Assembly (NCBI RefSeq): GCF_036057275.1 | Contig: NZ_CP107945.1 | Location: 2,480,001 to 2,544,000 of the forward strand | From: Streptomyces sp. NBC_00390 | GTDB lineage: Bacteria > Actinomycetota > Actinomycetes > Streptomycetales > Streptomycetaceae | Length of the DNA stretch: 64,000 nt | Direction: 5' to 3' | Shown: one piece after another, positions 55,940 through 64,000 of the stretch | Numbering within the stretch: position 1 is the stretch's first letter | How the letters are laid out: every line of letters starts with the position of its first letter | Notes under the pieces: generated by a model | Databases searched by the model: none | Told to the model about the DNA's origin: nothing | The model's input: the letters and a program-made list of their open reading frames with translations, nothing else | Position numbers and translations under genes: made by a program

Positions 55940-56587
55940 CTACTTCTCCTGCTTCTCGTCGACGCCCGCTTCGGCGCCGCCCATGTTGTCCTTCTCGCCG
56001 TCCTGAACGGTCTCGGCGAGTCCCTGCAGTGCCGCCCAACGGATGTCGACGGCGTCGTGGTGGTGGCCCGGGTTCTCGTTCAGGTTGATCCCGCAGTCGG
56101 AACACAGACCTGCACAGTCCTCCTGGCACACCGGCTGCATCGGCAGTGCGAGCACCACCGCATCACGCAGCACGGGTTCGAGGTCGAACAGGCCGTCCTC
56201 GAGAAAGAGCGTGTCCTCGTCCTCGTCGTCGACGGTGTCCTTGTCGGGGGTCGCAGCACGGCTGCGGCCCCGGTCGTCGGCGTCGGGGTAGGTGAACAGC
56301 TCCTGGAAGTCCGCGGCGACCTCATGGCGCAGCGGCTCCAGACACCTTACGCAATCCCCCTCGGCCGCTGCACGGGCGGTGCCTGTGACAAGCACCCCTT
56401 CCATGACCGACTCGAGGCGGAGGTCCAGCTCCATCGGAGCGCCTTCCGGCACTCCGATGACCCCGTCGATGCCGAAGTCCTTCGGAGCGTCGGCCGTGCG
56501 GGACAGCCGCTGGAGCGCACCGGGACGCCGGCCCAGCTCGTGCGTGTCGAACACGAGAGGGTTGCGGTGGTCGAGGCGCGTGCTCAG
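55940..56587 (-). CDS. YceD/DUF177-family protein, probably with a CTG start
   Basis: Homologous to the protein that precedes rpmF in most bacteria and is thought to help 23S rRNA maturation. The 215-residue product has [20 protein letters not shown] and the four-Cys [16 protein letters not shown] zinc block. The only standard in-frame start is a GTG at 56554 with no ribosome binding site; ten residues further up a CTG at 56587 has AGGAAG five bases upstream and adds [10 protein letters not shown], which I recall as conserved in homologues. I therefore use the CTG; the alternative is 56554. Confidence 0.88.
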   Translation of the reverse strand: MSTRLDHRNPLVFDTHELGRRPGALQRLSRTADAPKDFGIDGVIGVPEGAPMELDLRLESVMEGVLVTGTARAAAEGDCVRCLEPLRHEVAADFQELFTYPDADDRGRSRAATPDKDTVDDEDEDTLFLEDGLFDLEPVLRDAVVLALPMQPVCQEDCAGLCSDCGINLNENPGHHHDAVDIRWAALQGLAETVQDGEKDNMGGAEAGVDEKQEK

Positions 56588-56722
56588 GGCTCTTCCTGCT
56601 TTCGGTTCGTGGGGAGGACCGTCCCGATTCGCGGTGCGAAGCGGACAGCCGGGATCGCAAAACTACGCGCGACCGAAGAGCCAGGATACTGGAACGGCCG
56701 CCATAGACCCAATCCGGGCCTC

Positions 56723-57808
56723 TCAGCGCCCCTGCTCGTACCGGTGCAGCTGGTCCAGGTCGATCATGCTTGTGTCGAAAAGGCTTGTCTCGTCGAGGGC
56801 GGCGCCCTGCTGGACCGGGATCTGGTGCTGCGGCTGCTGCCCCCCGTAACCCGCGTGTGCACCGGCCCCGGCGGCGTACGGGTCCGGCTGGGCGTACTGC
56901 TGCTGGTCGTAGCCCTGCTGCTGTCCTCCGTAGCCGGCGGCGGCATACGGGTCCGGCTGCTGGTAGCCCGCGTAGGCGTCCTGGTAGCCGTAGGCGCCGG
57001 TCTGGGCCGGGACCTGGGGCTGGTAGCCGTACGGGTCCTGCTGCGGCACGGCGGGAACCGCCTGCGGCTCGGGGTCGGCGAGCTCTGCGAGGCCCGCCAG
57101 GTAGTCGGCGTCGCTCGTGTGCTGGTGCGGCCCGGCGGCGTCCTGGGCGGCCATGTGCGCGCCGAGGTCGTCCGTGGCGATCCGGCCGTGCAGCTTCTGC
57201 CGGCCGCGGCCCACGGCGTCGAGGGTCTTGGACAGCACGGCCTCGAAGGCGCCCAGCTTGGCGTCGACGTACTGGTCCGCGCGCTGCTTCAGGGTCTCCG
57301 GGTCGGCGCTGTACTCGGGGGCGTCGTCGTCCTCGGCCTCGCCGTAGGCGAGATCGGCGGACGGGCCTCGGCCGAGCAGCTTCTCGCGGCCGCGGTCGAC
57401 CGACCCGATGGTCTTGGTGAGGACGACCTCGAAGTTGGCCAGCTTCGAGTCGACGTAGTCGTCCGCCTCGGCCCGGATCTCGTCGGCCTCGCGGCGCGCC
57501 TCGGCGAGGATGCGGTCCGCCTCGTCCTGGGACTGGCGGGCGACCTGGGTGTCGGAGATCAGCGAGCCGCGCTCGGCGTGGGCGGACTGAATGATCCGCT
57601 CGGCCTCCTGGCGGGCCTGCTCGACCATCTGCTCCCGGCCGCCGATGAGCTCCTGGGCATGGGCCAGCGACCCGGGCAGCGCCTCGCGGACCTCTTCGAG
57701 CATGGCGAGCAGCTCGGCGCGGTTGACCACGCACGAGGCCGACATGGGCATGGAGCGGGCGTTCCCGACCGTCTCGACGATCTCGTCCAGCTTCTTGTGC
57801 ACGTCCAC
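56723..57808 (-). CDS. DivIVA-like coiled-coil protein with internal repeats
   Basis: A 361-residue coiled-coil protein related to cell-division/polarity proteins in Streptomyces. GTG start at 57808 (VDVHKKLDEIVETVGNARSM). It has long helices (AHAQELIGGREQMVEQARQE, ARRSQ... region) and an approximate 33-residue repeat at residues 115-147 and 177-209 (ADDYVDSKLANFEVVLTKTI against ADQYVDAKLGAFEAVLSKTL). The C-terminal 130 residues are rich in Gln, Tyr, Pro and Gly (QQDPYGYQPQVPAQTGAYGY). Function unknown; probably cytoskeletal. Confidence 0.85.
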   Translation of the reverse strand: MDVHKKLDEIVETVGNARSMPMSASCVVNRAELLAMLEEVREALPGSLAHAQELIGGREQMVEQARQEAERIIQSAHAERGSLISDTQVARQSQDEADRILAEARREADEIRAEADDYVDSKLANFEVVLTKTIGSVDRGREKLLGRGPSADLAYGEAEDDDAPEYSADPETLKQRADQYVDAKLGAFEAVLSKTLDAVGRGRQKLHGRIATDDLGAHMAAQDAAGPHQHTSDADYLAGLAELADPEPQAVPAVPQQDPYGYQPQVPAQTGAYGYQDAYAGYQQPDPYAAAGYGGQQQGYDQQQYAQPDPYAAGAGAHAGYGGQQPQHQIPVQQGAALDETSLFDTSMIDLDQLHRYEQGR

Positions 57809-57902
57809 CGTGGTTCGCCACTCTCTACTGCTGTTGGGAGACGGACGGGACGACTGTACGGGCAGCGGGCGCCCTCCCGACACCGGATGACGGTCTGTCA
57901 GT

Positions 57903-58415
57903 TCAGCCCTTGGCGGCCAGGCGCTCGACCAGGGCCCGGTGGACGACCGGGGGCAGCAGGTGGGACACGTCGCCGCCCCAGGCTGCGACCTCCTTGACCA
58001 GGCTGGAGGAGAGGAAGCTGTAGGTGGGATTGGTGGGGACGAACAGGGTCTCGACACCCGAGAGGCCGTTGTTCATCTGGGCCATCTGCAGCTCGTAGTC
58101 GAAGTCGCTGACCGCGCGCAGACCCTTGACGATGGCAGGGATGTCGCGGTCCTTGCAGAAGTCGACGAGCAGGCCGTGGTGGGACTCGACGACCACGTTC
58201 CCGTACTCGCCGGTGACCTCGCGGATCAGCTCGATCCGCTCCTCGACCGTGAACAGCCCCTTCTTGGCCTGGTTGATCATCACCGCGACATGTACGACGT
58301 CGTACAGCTTGGAGGCGCGGGCAATGATGTCGAGGTGCCCATTGGTGATGGGGTCGAATGACCCCGGACAGACTGCGCGGCGCAACTGAAGTCCCTCGCT
58401 CTCCGGTCCGTTCAT
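57903..58415 (-). CDS. coaD: Phosphopantetheine adenylyltransferase
   Basis: Makes dephospho-CoA. The 170-residue enzyme has [20 protein letters not shown] (TxGH motif), [18 protein letters not shown] and [20 protein letters not shown]; the [20 protein letters not shown] end is typical. The ATG at 58415 overlaps the rsmD stop by four bases, so rsmD and coaD are co-expressed, as in most bacteria. Confidence 0.96.
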   Translation of the reverse strand: MNGPESEGLQLRRAVCPGSFDPITNGHLDIIARASKLYDVVHVAVMINQAKKGLFTVEERIELIREVTGEYGNVVVESHHGLLVDFCKDRDIPAIVKGLRAVSDFDYELQMAQMNNGLSGVETLFVPTNPTYSFLSSSLVKEVAAWGGDVSHLLPPVVHRALVERLAAKG

Positions 58416-58996
58416 CGTGCGTCTTCGCACGTAGAGGCGGCGCGACCGTACCAAAGCGTCCCCTCGCCGTAGCGACGGGCCCGCAGTGGCTCGAAACCCT
58501 TGGGCCAGTTGAATTCTCCGCCTCTGGTGCTGCGTTCCACGGTGACGATCGCGTCGTCCGCGAGCCAGCCCTGCGTGCGGAGTGTGAGCAGAATCTCGCC
58601 AAGATCGTCGTCCGTGACGGCGTACGGAGGGTCCAGGAACACCACGTCGTACGGGGTCGACGGGGCAGGTCCCGCAACGATCTGTTCCGCTCTGCCGGTG
58701 CGGACCTCGGCGCCCGGCAGGCCCAGGGTCCGCACGTTCTCCCGGACGGTGCGCGCGGCACGGCTGTCCGCCTCGACGAGCAGCGCGTGGTCCGCGCCCC
58801 GGGAGAGCGCCTCGAGACCGACGGCGCCGGAGCCCGCGTAGAGGTCGGCGATACGCACGCCCCGCAACGAGCCGAGCAGCGACTCCCAGCTGGAGAAGAG
58901 TCCTTCGCGGGCGCGGTCGGAGGTGGGGCGGGTGCCGTTGCCGGGCGGTACGGCCAGCCGGCGTCCGCCGGCCGCGCCGGCGATCACGCGGGTCAT
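58412..58996 (-). CDS. rsmD: 16S rRNA (guanine966-N2)-methyltransferase RsmD
   Basis: A 194-residue methyltransferase with [38 protein letters not shown] and the DPPY motif in [12 protein letters not shown]. Acts on 16S rRNA G966. First of the rsmD-coaD pair; ATG at 58996. recG is 112 nt upstream on the same strand. Confidence 0.95.
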   Translation of the reverse strand: MTRVIAGAAGGRRLAVPPGNGTRPTSDRAREGLFSSWESLLGSLRGVRIADLYAGSGAVGLEALSRGADHALLVEADSRAARTVRENVRTLGLPGAEVRTGRAEQIVAGPAPSTPYDVVFLDPPYAVTDDDLGEILLTLRTQGWLADDAIVTVERSTRGGEFNWPKGFEPLRARRYGEGTLWYGRAASTCEDAR

Positions 58997-59108
58997 GGGT
59001 GTGTGTCCTCGTCGGGTCGTGGGGGTACGGCGGGTGCCACCCCCACGATATGGCTTCGGGCACGGCAGGTCCCCGGACGGAGCGGCGCCCGGGTCCGGGC
59101 AGGGGCGC

Positions 59109-61280
59109 TCAGCCCTTCTCCAGGTACTGCTCCCGCTCCTTGTCCAGCAGCGCGTCCAGGGCGGTCCGCAGCTCGGGCAGCCCTGTCAGTTCCGGGTCGG
59201 CCGCGACGATCGCGACGGCCTCCTCCCGGGCTGCGGCGATCACGTCCTCGTCCTCGATGACGGCCAGGACGCGCAGCGAGGAGCGCACGCCCGACTGGGC
59301 CTGGCCGAGCACATCGCCCTCGCGGCGCTGTTCGAGGTCGATACGGGAGAGCTCGAAGCCGTCGAGGGTGGCGGCGACCGCGCCGAGCCGGGCCCGGGCC
59401 GGGCTCGCCTCCGGCATCTCGGTGACCAGCAGGCACAGGCCGGGGGCGGAGCCGCGGCCGACACGTCCGCGCAGCTGGTGCAGCTGTGAGACGCCGAACC
59501 GGTCCGCGTCCATGATCACCATCGCGGTGGCGTTCGGTACGTTCACCCCGACCTCGATGACCGTGGTGGCGACGAGCACATCGGCCTCACCGGCGGCGAA
59601 GCGGCGCATCACGCCGTCCTTGTCGTCTGGGTGCATGCGGCCGTGCAGCACCTCGACCCGCAGTCCCTTGAGCGGCCCCGCCATGAGCTTCTCGGCGACC
59701 TCCAGGACGGCCAGCGGCGGCCGCTTCTCCGCCTCGTCCTCCGCGGACTTCTTCTTCGGCTTCTCGTCCTCGTCGTCCCCGATCCGGGGGCAGACCACAT
59801 ACGCCTGGTGTCCGCCCTCGGCCTCCTCGCGCACCCGGTCCCAGGCACGCACCAGAAAGTGCGGCTTGTCGGCCGCCGGAACCACATGTGTGGCGATGGG
59901 CGAGCGGCCGGCGGGCAACTGGTCCAGGACGGAGGTCTCCAGATCGCCGAAGACCGTCATCGCGACCGTGCGGGGGATGGGGGTGGCGGTCATGACCAGC
60001 AGATGCGGTGGCTGCTTGCCTTTCGAGCGCAGGGCGTCACGCTGCTCCACGCCGAACCGGTGCTGCTCGTCGACGACGACCAGACCGAGGTCGTGGAACT
60101 GCACCTTGTCCTCGATCAGGGCGTGGGTGCCGATCACGATGCCCGCCTCGCCGGTCACCAGGTCAAGCAGCGCCTGGCGGCGCGCGGCCGCGCCCATGGA
60201 GCCGGTCAGGAGCACCACTTTGGTGCCCTGCTCGGAACCGCCCAGCATGCCGCCCTCCGCGAGCTCGCCCATCATCTCGGTGATGGAGCGGTGGTGCTGC
60301 TGGGCGAGGACCTCGGTGGGCGCGAGCATCGCGGCCTGGCCCCCGGCGTCCACGACGGCGAGCATCGCGCGCAGCGCGACCAGCGTCTTGCCGCTGCCGA
60401 CCTCGCCCTGGAGAAGCCGGTGCATCGGGTGCTCGGTCGCCAGGTCGTCGAAGATCTCCTTGCTGACCTGCTGCTGGCCTTCGGTGAGGGTGAAGGGCAG
60501 CTTGGCGTCGAAGGCGTCGAGCAGTCCGTCCGGTGCGGGTCTGCGGGCGACGGCCGGCAACTGGGTGTCGGCGAACCGCCGCCGGGCCAGGGCGACCTGG
60601 AGGACGAAGGCCTCGTCCCACTTCAGACGCTGCCGGGCGTCCTCGATGTCCGCCTTGGACTGCGGACGGTGGATCTTGAGCAGCGCCTCGGGGAGGGAGA
60701 CGAATCCGCGGCCGTCGCGCAGGGCGGGCGGAAGCGGGTCGAGCGCTTCCTGGGCCTGGGGCAGGACCGCGTCGACCGCCTTGGCGATCTTCCAGGACTC
60801 CAGGCCCTTGCAGGCGGGGTAGATCGGGATGAGCTTTCCCGCGAAGGCACTGACCGCGCCGTCGCCGCTGTCCGCGTCCAGCTTCTCGTACGTGGGGTGG
60901 GCGAGCTGGAGCTTGCGGTTGAACACGGAGACCTTGCCGGCGAACATCGCGCGGCTGCCGGGCGGCAGATCCTTGTGCGGCTTGTGGACGCCGCGCCCGA
61001 AGAAGACCAGCTGGAGCCTGCCGCTGCCGTCGGTGATGGTGATTTCGAGGCGCTGGCCGCGGCCGCCGTTGAAGGTGTGCACGCGGGAGTCGGCGACCTG
61101 GGCGACCACGGTGACGTGTTCGTCGAGCGGCAGCTCGTCCAGCCGCGTCAGCTGCCCGCGCTCCTCGTACCGCCGGGGGTAGTGGTGGAGCAGATCGCCG
61201 ACGGTATGCAGATCGAGGTTCTCGGCCATGACCTTCGCGGTCGCCGGACCGAGAGTCTTCTTGAGGCTCTCACTCAGCAC
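59109..61280 (-). CDS. recG: ATP-dependent DNA helicase RecG
   Basis: Branch-migrating helicase that rescues stalled forks. The 723-residue protein is started at a GTG at 61280 (VLSESLKKTLGPATAKVMAE) with GGAGG four bases before it; an upstream start at 61310 would extend by ten codons. The wedge domain, Walker A LQGEVGSGKTLVAL, DEQH box VVDEQHRFGVEQ, and the TRG-type end ADRFGVSQLHQLRGRVGRG are visible. A decayed 25-codon copy of its N-terminus lies directly upstream. Confidence 0.94.
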   Translation of the reverse strand: MLSESLKKTLGPATAKVMAENLDLHTVGDLLHHYPRRYEERGQLTRLDELPLDEHVTVVAQVADSRVHTFNGGRGQRLEITITDGSGRLQLVFFGRGVHKPHKDLPPGSRAMFAGKVSVFNRKLQLAHPTYEKLDADSGDGAVSAFAGKLIPIYPACKGLESWKIAKAVDAVLPQAQEALDPLPPALRDGRGFVSLPEALLKIHRPQSKADIEDARQRLKWDEAFVLQVALARRRFADTQLPAVARRPAPDGLLDAFDAKLPFTLTEGQQQVSKEIFDDLATEHPMHRLLQGEVGSGKTLVALRAMLAVVDAGGQAAMLAPTEVLAQQHHRSITEMMGELAEGGMLGGSEQGTKVVLLTGSMGAAARRQALLDLVTGEAGIVIGTHALIEDKVQFHDLGLVVVDEQHRFGVEQRDALRSKGKQPPHLLVMTATPIPRTVAMTVFGDLETSVLDQLPAGRSPIATHVVPAADKPHFLVRAWDRVREEAEGGHQAYVVCPRIGDDEDEKPKKKSAEDEAEKRPPLAVLEVAEKLMAGPLKGLRVEVLHGRMHPDDKDGVMRRFAAGEADVLVATTVIEVGVNVPNATAMVIMDADRFGVSQLHQLRGRVGRGSAPGLCLLVTEMPEASPARARLGAVAATLDGFELSRIDLEQRREGDVLGQAQSGVRSSLRVLAVIEDEDVIAAAREEAVAIVAADPELTGLPELRTALDALLDKEREQYLEKG

Positions 61281-61426
61281 AGCGCCTCCCGGCACACCCC
61301 GGCCCCGCATCCTGCGGGGGGTCCGGGGGGCGCCCCCCGGGAAAACACAGCCAGGTCGAGGTGCTCGGCCACGACCCTCGCGGTCGCCGGACCGGGGGTC
61401 TTGAGCGGTTCATCCAGTGCGGACAC
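61274..61426 (-). pseudogene. Decayed duplicate of the recG 5' end
   Basis: A 50-codon frame starting at GTG 61426 reads VSALDEPLKTPGPATARVVA then EHLDLAVFSRGAP. Against the true recG start (SLKKTLGPATAKVMAENLDL) it shares LK.xGPATAxVxAExLDL with one codon missing, and the 17-base run CGGTCCGGCGACCGCGA. After residue 26 it runs into GGGGGGCGCCCCCC palindromic sequence and stops just inside recG. It cannot make a working protein. Confidence 0.7.
61303..61340. repeat. Pair of GC palindromes upstream of recG
   Basis: CCCCGCA-TCC-TGCGGGG and the perfect 18-bp palindrome CCGGGGGGCGCCCCCCGG. The same GGGGGGCGCCCCCC motif is common in Streptomyces intergenic DNA and may mark an inserted palindromic repeat. 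Confidence 0.6.
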
Positions 61427-61518
61427 GCGATCCATTGCACACCACCGCACCGACAGTCGTCGCGCACCGGCGGGTTTCGCCTGGTCACGAGCCCGGTTCC
61501 GCCGGTGGCCGGCTCCTC

Positions 61519-63108
61519 CTACTCCACGCCGATCATGAGCGGCGTCCCCGCGTCGCCGCCCTCGTACGTCACGGTGTCGACCGCCAGATAGCCCTCGCGG
61601 ACGTGGCGTTCCAGGCTGTGGGCCAGTGTTTCCGGAGCGGCGGCGCCCAGGACGAGAGTGACCAGTTCACCGCCGGACGAGAGCATCCGGTCCAGCACCG
61701 TCACGGCCGTCGCCGTCACATCCGCGCCGATCACCGCCACGTCGCCGTCGATCAGGCCAAGGACGTCACCGGCCTGGCACACCCCCGCCGATGTCCACGA
61801 CTGCCGTTCCGCGACGGCCAGTTCGGCGTAGCGGGTCGCGCCAGCGGCCGCCGTCATGGCGACCACGTCCTCGTCGAAGCGGCGGTCCGGCTCATGTACG
61901 GCCAGGGCCGCGATGCCCTGGACCGGGGAGCGGGTCGGGATCAGCGCGACACGGATGCCCTCGGTGCGGGCTTGTTCCGCGGCCGCGGCGGCCGTGTGGC
62001 GCAGGGCCGGGTCGTTCGGGAGGAGGACCACCTCGCGGGCGTGGGCCCGGCGGATTGCCTCGACGAGTTCGCCGCTGGCCGGGGGTTCTCCCGGCCGCGC
62101 GGGCACGGTCGTCGCGCCCGCCTCCGTGCACAGGCCGGCGAGGCCCTCTCCGGGCACGACCGCAACGACGGCCCGCTGCACCGGTTCCCGCGTCGACGAC
62201 GCGGGAGACGCACTGTCGAAGTGGGTGATACGGATCCGGTACGGCCGCCCGGCCTCGACCCCCGCCTCGACCGCGGCACCCGCGTCGTCGACGTGCACAT
62301 GGACGTTCCACAGGCCGTCGCCGCCGACGACGACGAGCGAGTCGCCGAGCCCGTCGAGCCGGGTCCGCAACCGGGCCACCGCCGCGTCGTCCGCCTCCAG
62401 CAGATAGATCACCTCGAACGCCGGCCCGCCGTCGGCGCACGGCCGCAGCGCGTCCGTCTGTGGCTCACGCCGCGCATGGGCCAGTACGGGCGCGACCGGA
62501 GCCTCCCCCACGACCGCCTCGACCAGCGCCCCGAGCACCATCAGCAGCCCGCGTCCGCCCGCGTCGACGACACCCGCGCGGCCGAGTACCTCGAGCTGCC
62601 GCGGCGTCTCCTCCAGCGCGGCGCGCGCGCCCGCGTACGCCGCGCGGGCCGCGTCCGCCGGTGAGCTCGCCGCAGCGTCCGCGGCGGCCGAGGCCACGCT
62701 CAGGATGGTGCCCTCGACGGGATGCGCGACCGCTTCGCGCGCCAGCTGCGCAGCCCGCCGCAGCGCTCCGGCCAGGTCCTGCCCACCGCTGATCCGCTCC
62801 GCCACGCCCCGCAGCAACTGCGCCAGGATCGTCCCCGAGTTCCCGCGGGCACCCAGCAGCGCTCCGTGCGCCATCGCCCGCACCACATCGGCCAGGGCGG
62901 GCACCGACTCCCCGGTCTCGTGCGCGGCGAAGACCGCGTCCACCGCCTGGGCCGCCGACTCCACGGTCAGATACAGATTGGTTCCGGTGTCACCGTCCGC
63001 GACCGGGTACACATTGATCGCGTCGATCTCCTCGCGCTCCCGGCCCAGGGCCTCCAGCGCCAGTGAGCACCAGGCGCGTACCGCTTCGGCGTCGAGGGAC
63101 TGCGGCAC
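61519..63108 (-). CDS. DAK2/DhaL-domain protein (FakA-like)
   Basis: A 529-residue protein resembling FakA, the kinase of fatty-acid/DAK2 type. GTG at 63108 (VPQSLDAEAVRAWCSLALEA) follows GGAGGATCACCAG. The N-terminal DhaL domain has NVYPVADGDTGTNLYLTVES and HGALLGARGNSGTILAQLLR; the middle and C-terminal parts have VVVGGDGLWNVHVHVDDAG and GDVAVIGADVTATAVTVLDR. It is divergent from rpmB, a known bacterial arrangement. Lipid-kinase function is by homology only. Confidence 0.9.
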   Translation of the reverse strand: MPQSLDAEAVRAWCSLALEALGREREEIDAINVYPVADGDTGTNLYLTVESAAQAVDAVFAAHETGESVPALADVVRAMAHGALLGARGNSGTILAQLLRGVAERISGGQDLAGALRRAAQLAREAVAHPVEGTILSVASAAADAAASSPADAARAAYAGARAALEETPRQLEVLGRAGVVDAGGRGLLMVLGALVEAVVGEAPVAPVLAHARREPQTDALRPCADGGPAFEVIYLLEADDAAVARLRTRLDGLGDSLVVVGGDGLWNVHVHVDDAGAAVEAGVEAGRPYRIRITHFDSASPASSTREPVQRAVVAVVPGEGLAGLCTEAGATTVPARPGEPPASGELVEAIRRAHAREVVLLPNDPALRHTAAAAAEQARTEGIRVALIPTRSPVQGIAALAVHEPDRRFDEDVVAMTAAAGATRYAELAVAERQSWTSAGVCQAGDVLGLIDGDVAVIGADVTATAVTVLDRMLSSGGELVTLVLGAAAPETLAHSLERHVREGYLAVDTVTYEGGDAGTPLMIGVE

Positions 63109-63249
63109 CTGGTGATCCTCCTTGAACGGCCGTGCGGCCGTTGGCTGCGGGCTGCGGGCTGCCTCGCAGCGTAGACCCCGGCCACCACCTGGGAGCCGGG
63201 CGGGGGCGAAGGAAGCCATGGTAGTTTCGTATCTCGGACGCAGCCGTTG

Positions 63250-63255
63250 TATGCT
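63250..63255 (+). promoter_or_regulatory. Candidate -10 box for rpmB
   Basis: TATGCT in TTGTATGCTGC, with a TTTCGT 19 bases upstream. A GCCCGA-TGAGAG-TCGGGC hairpin lies between it and rpmB. Weak call. Confidence 0.35.
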
Positions 63256-63371
63256 GCTCCGGTTGCCCGATGAGAGTCGGGCCATTCCCCCGGCAAAGCC
63301 ACCAATCAGATCACTGATTCCGGTCGCGCCGGAATTCACTGTAAGTGCATCTGAAGTCTTTGGAGTGACCC

Positions 63372-63557
63372 GTGGCTGCCAACTGCGACGTCTGCGGCAA
63401 GGGGCCGGGCTTCGGCAACAACATTTCGCACTCGCACCGCCGTACGTCCCGTCGCTGGAACCCGAACATCCAGCGTGTGCGTGCCGTGGTCGGTCGGACG
63501 CCGAAGCGGCTCAACGTCTGCACCTCGTGCATCAAGGCCGGCAAGGTCTCGCGCTAA
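63372..63557 (+). CDS. rpmB: Ribosomal protein L28, zinc-binding form
   Basis: A 61-residue protein from a GTG start ([20 protein letters not shown], then [20 protein letters not shown]). Two CxxC pairs (CDVC and CTSC) make it the Cys-containing form. Its promoter must lie in the divergent 263-nt gap before it. Confidence 0.95.
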   Translation: MAANCDVCGKGPGFGNNISHSHRRTSRRWNPNIQRVRAVVGRTPKRLNVCTSCIKAGKVSR

Positions 63558-63598
63558 CGCCGACGTTTCGTCGTAGCGCAGCCCCTGCGGTTGCCTTG

Positions 63599-63628
63599 AA
63601 AGCCGGTCCACCTCGGTGGACCGGCTTT
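63599..63628 (+). terminator. Terminator of rpmB
   Basis: Fourteen-bp stem AAAGCCGGTCCACC/GGTGGACCGGCTTT with a 2-nt TC centre, followed by TTC. Convergent with thiD, so possibly bidirectional. Confidence 0.85.
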
Positions 63629-63648
63629 TCGCCGTTCCGGCGCGCCTG

Positions 63649-64000
63649 TCAGCGGTGGCGCCAGGCGTGATCCACCGGGCCGATCCCGCCACCGAGCGCG
63701 AACCCTGCGGCAATGGCCCCGGTCACGTACTCCTTGGCCGCCCGTACGGCCTCCGGGACGGCCATCCCCTGGGCCAAGGACGCCGCGACCGCCGATGCGA
63801 GCGTGCAGCCAGTGCCGTGCGTGTGCCGGTTGTCGTGGCGGGGGGCGCGCAGCCAGTGCTCCTCGCTCCCGTCGGTCAGCAGGTCCACCGCGTCCCCTGC
63901 GAGATGCCCGCCCTTGATCAGCGCCCAACGCGGCCCGAAGGCCAGCACCGCGTCGGCGGCCCGGCGCATCCCGGCCTCGCCGTCGACGACCACACCGGTG
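63649..64000 (-). CDS. thiD: Hydroxymethylpyrimidine (phosphate) kinase ThiD, 3' part
   Basis: C-terminal part of an enzyme that phosphorylates hydroxymethylpyrimidine to its pyrophosphate for thiamine synthesis; the 5' part lies beyond base 64000. The visible protein includes [20 protein letters not shown] and the ribokinase-like anion-hole motif [20 protein letters not shown], then [20 protein letters not shown]. It is convergent with rpmB. It is not in the same locus as thiB at the other end, though both serve thiamine supply. Confidence 0.9.
   Translation of the reverse strand, partial: TGVVVDGEAGMRRAADAVLAFGPRWALIKGGHLAGDAVDLLTDGSEEHWLRAPRHDNRHTHGTGCTLASAVAASLAQGMAVPEAVRAAKEYVTGAIAAGFALGGGIGPVDHAWRHR

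Noticed and set aside
54308..57997. Long plus-strand frame across mutM, rnc, rpmF, yceD and the DivIVA-like gene
   Set aside because: Antisense shadow of several genes that each show known family motifs on the minus strand.

Overview
The window is chromosomal DNA of a Streptomyces species. Base composition is very GC-rich and most codons end in G or C. The gene set is diagnostic for the genus: whiG, nsdA, a four-gene type I signal peptidase cluster, the glnD-glnK-amtB nitrogen operon, a GlcP-type glucose permease and the smc-ftsY-ffh secretion/segregation neighbourhood. Gene order is what I know from the core of Streptomyces chromosomes (the stretch from rpmB/recG to cdsA/rpsB/rlmN), so most of the window is conserved housekeeping DNA. 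The only clear accessory patch is about 2.7-10.4 kb.

Layout. 0-2.7 kb: a thiamine importer (thiB, start of thiP) under a TPP riboswitch, then rlmN. 2.7-10.4 kb: small hypothetical genes, a cupin/AraC divergent pair, a relic of an ABC transporter, a TTA-containing serine hydrolase and two integral membrane proteins. 10.4-21.5 kb: cdsA, frr, pyrH, tsf, rpsB (phospholipid and translation genes), an M23 peptidase convergent with a TetR gene, the sporulation sigma factor whiG, and dprA-comM-yraN. 21.5-28.5 kb: a NUDIX hydrolase and four signal peptidases, then the rpsP-khpA-rimM-trmD-rplS ribosome operon. 28.5-42.7 kb: a zinc-metalloprotease-like gene, an archaeal-type prolyl-tRNA synthetase, a methyltransferase, ftsH, ffh, the amtB-glnK-glnD nitrogen operon with a GlnR-like box, the developmental regulator nsdA and a primase-polymerase-like gene. 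42.7-50.6 kb: ftsY, a luciferase-like oxidoreductase, the glucose permease and smc. 50.6-64 kb: acylphosphatase, a CAP-domain secreted protein, a flavodoxin-type oxidoreductase with its divergent HxlR regulator, mutM, rnc, rpmF, a YceD protein, a DivIVA-like coiled-coil protein, coaD, rsmD, recG, a DAK2/FakA-like protein, rpmB and the 3' part of thiD.

The genes fall into three working groups: ribosome assembly and translation; protein export, membrane biogenesis and chromosome organisation (ffh, ftsY, sip genes, ftsH, cdsA, smc); and control of nitrogen use and development (amtB-glnK-glnD, nsdA, whiG). Several operons show TGATG or four-base stop/start overlaps, and many units end in long GC-rich hairpins.

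I saw no new multi-gene defence or biosynthetic system. The most notable observations are a roughly 115-residue Gly/Ala/Pro-rich insertion in the hinge of SMC, a decayed copy of the recG 5' end just upstream of recG, an archaeal-type ProRS, a likely CTG start in the yceD gene, a primase-polymerase domain that seems to lack its catalytic acidic pair, and a lone bldA-type TTA codon in the serine hydrolase. I saw no convincing tRNA, rRNA, insertion sequence, prophage or CRISPR array.
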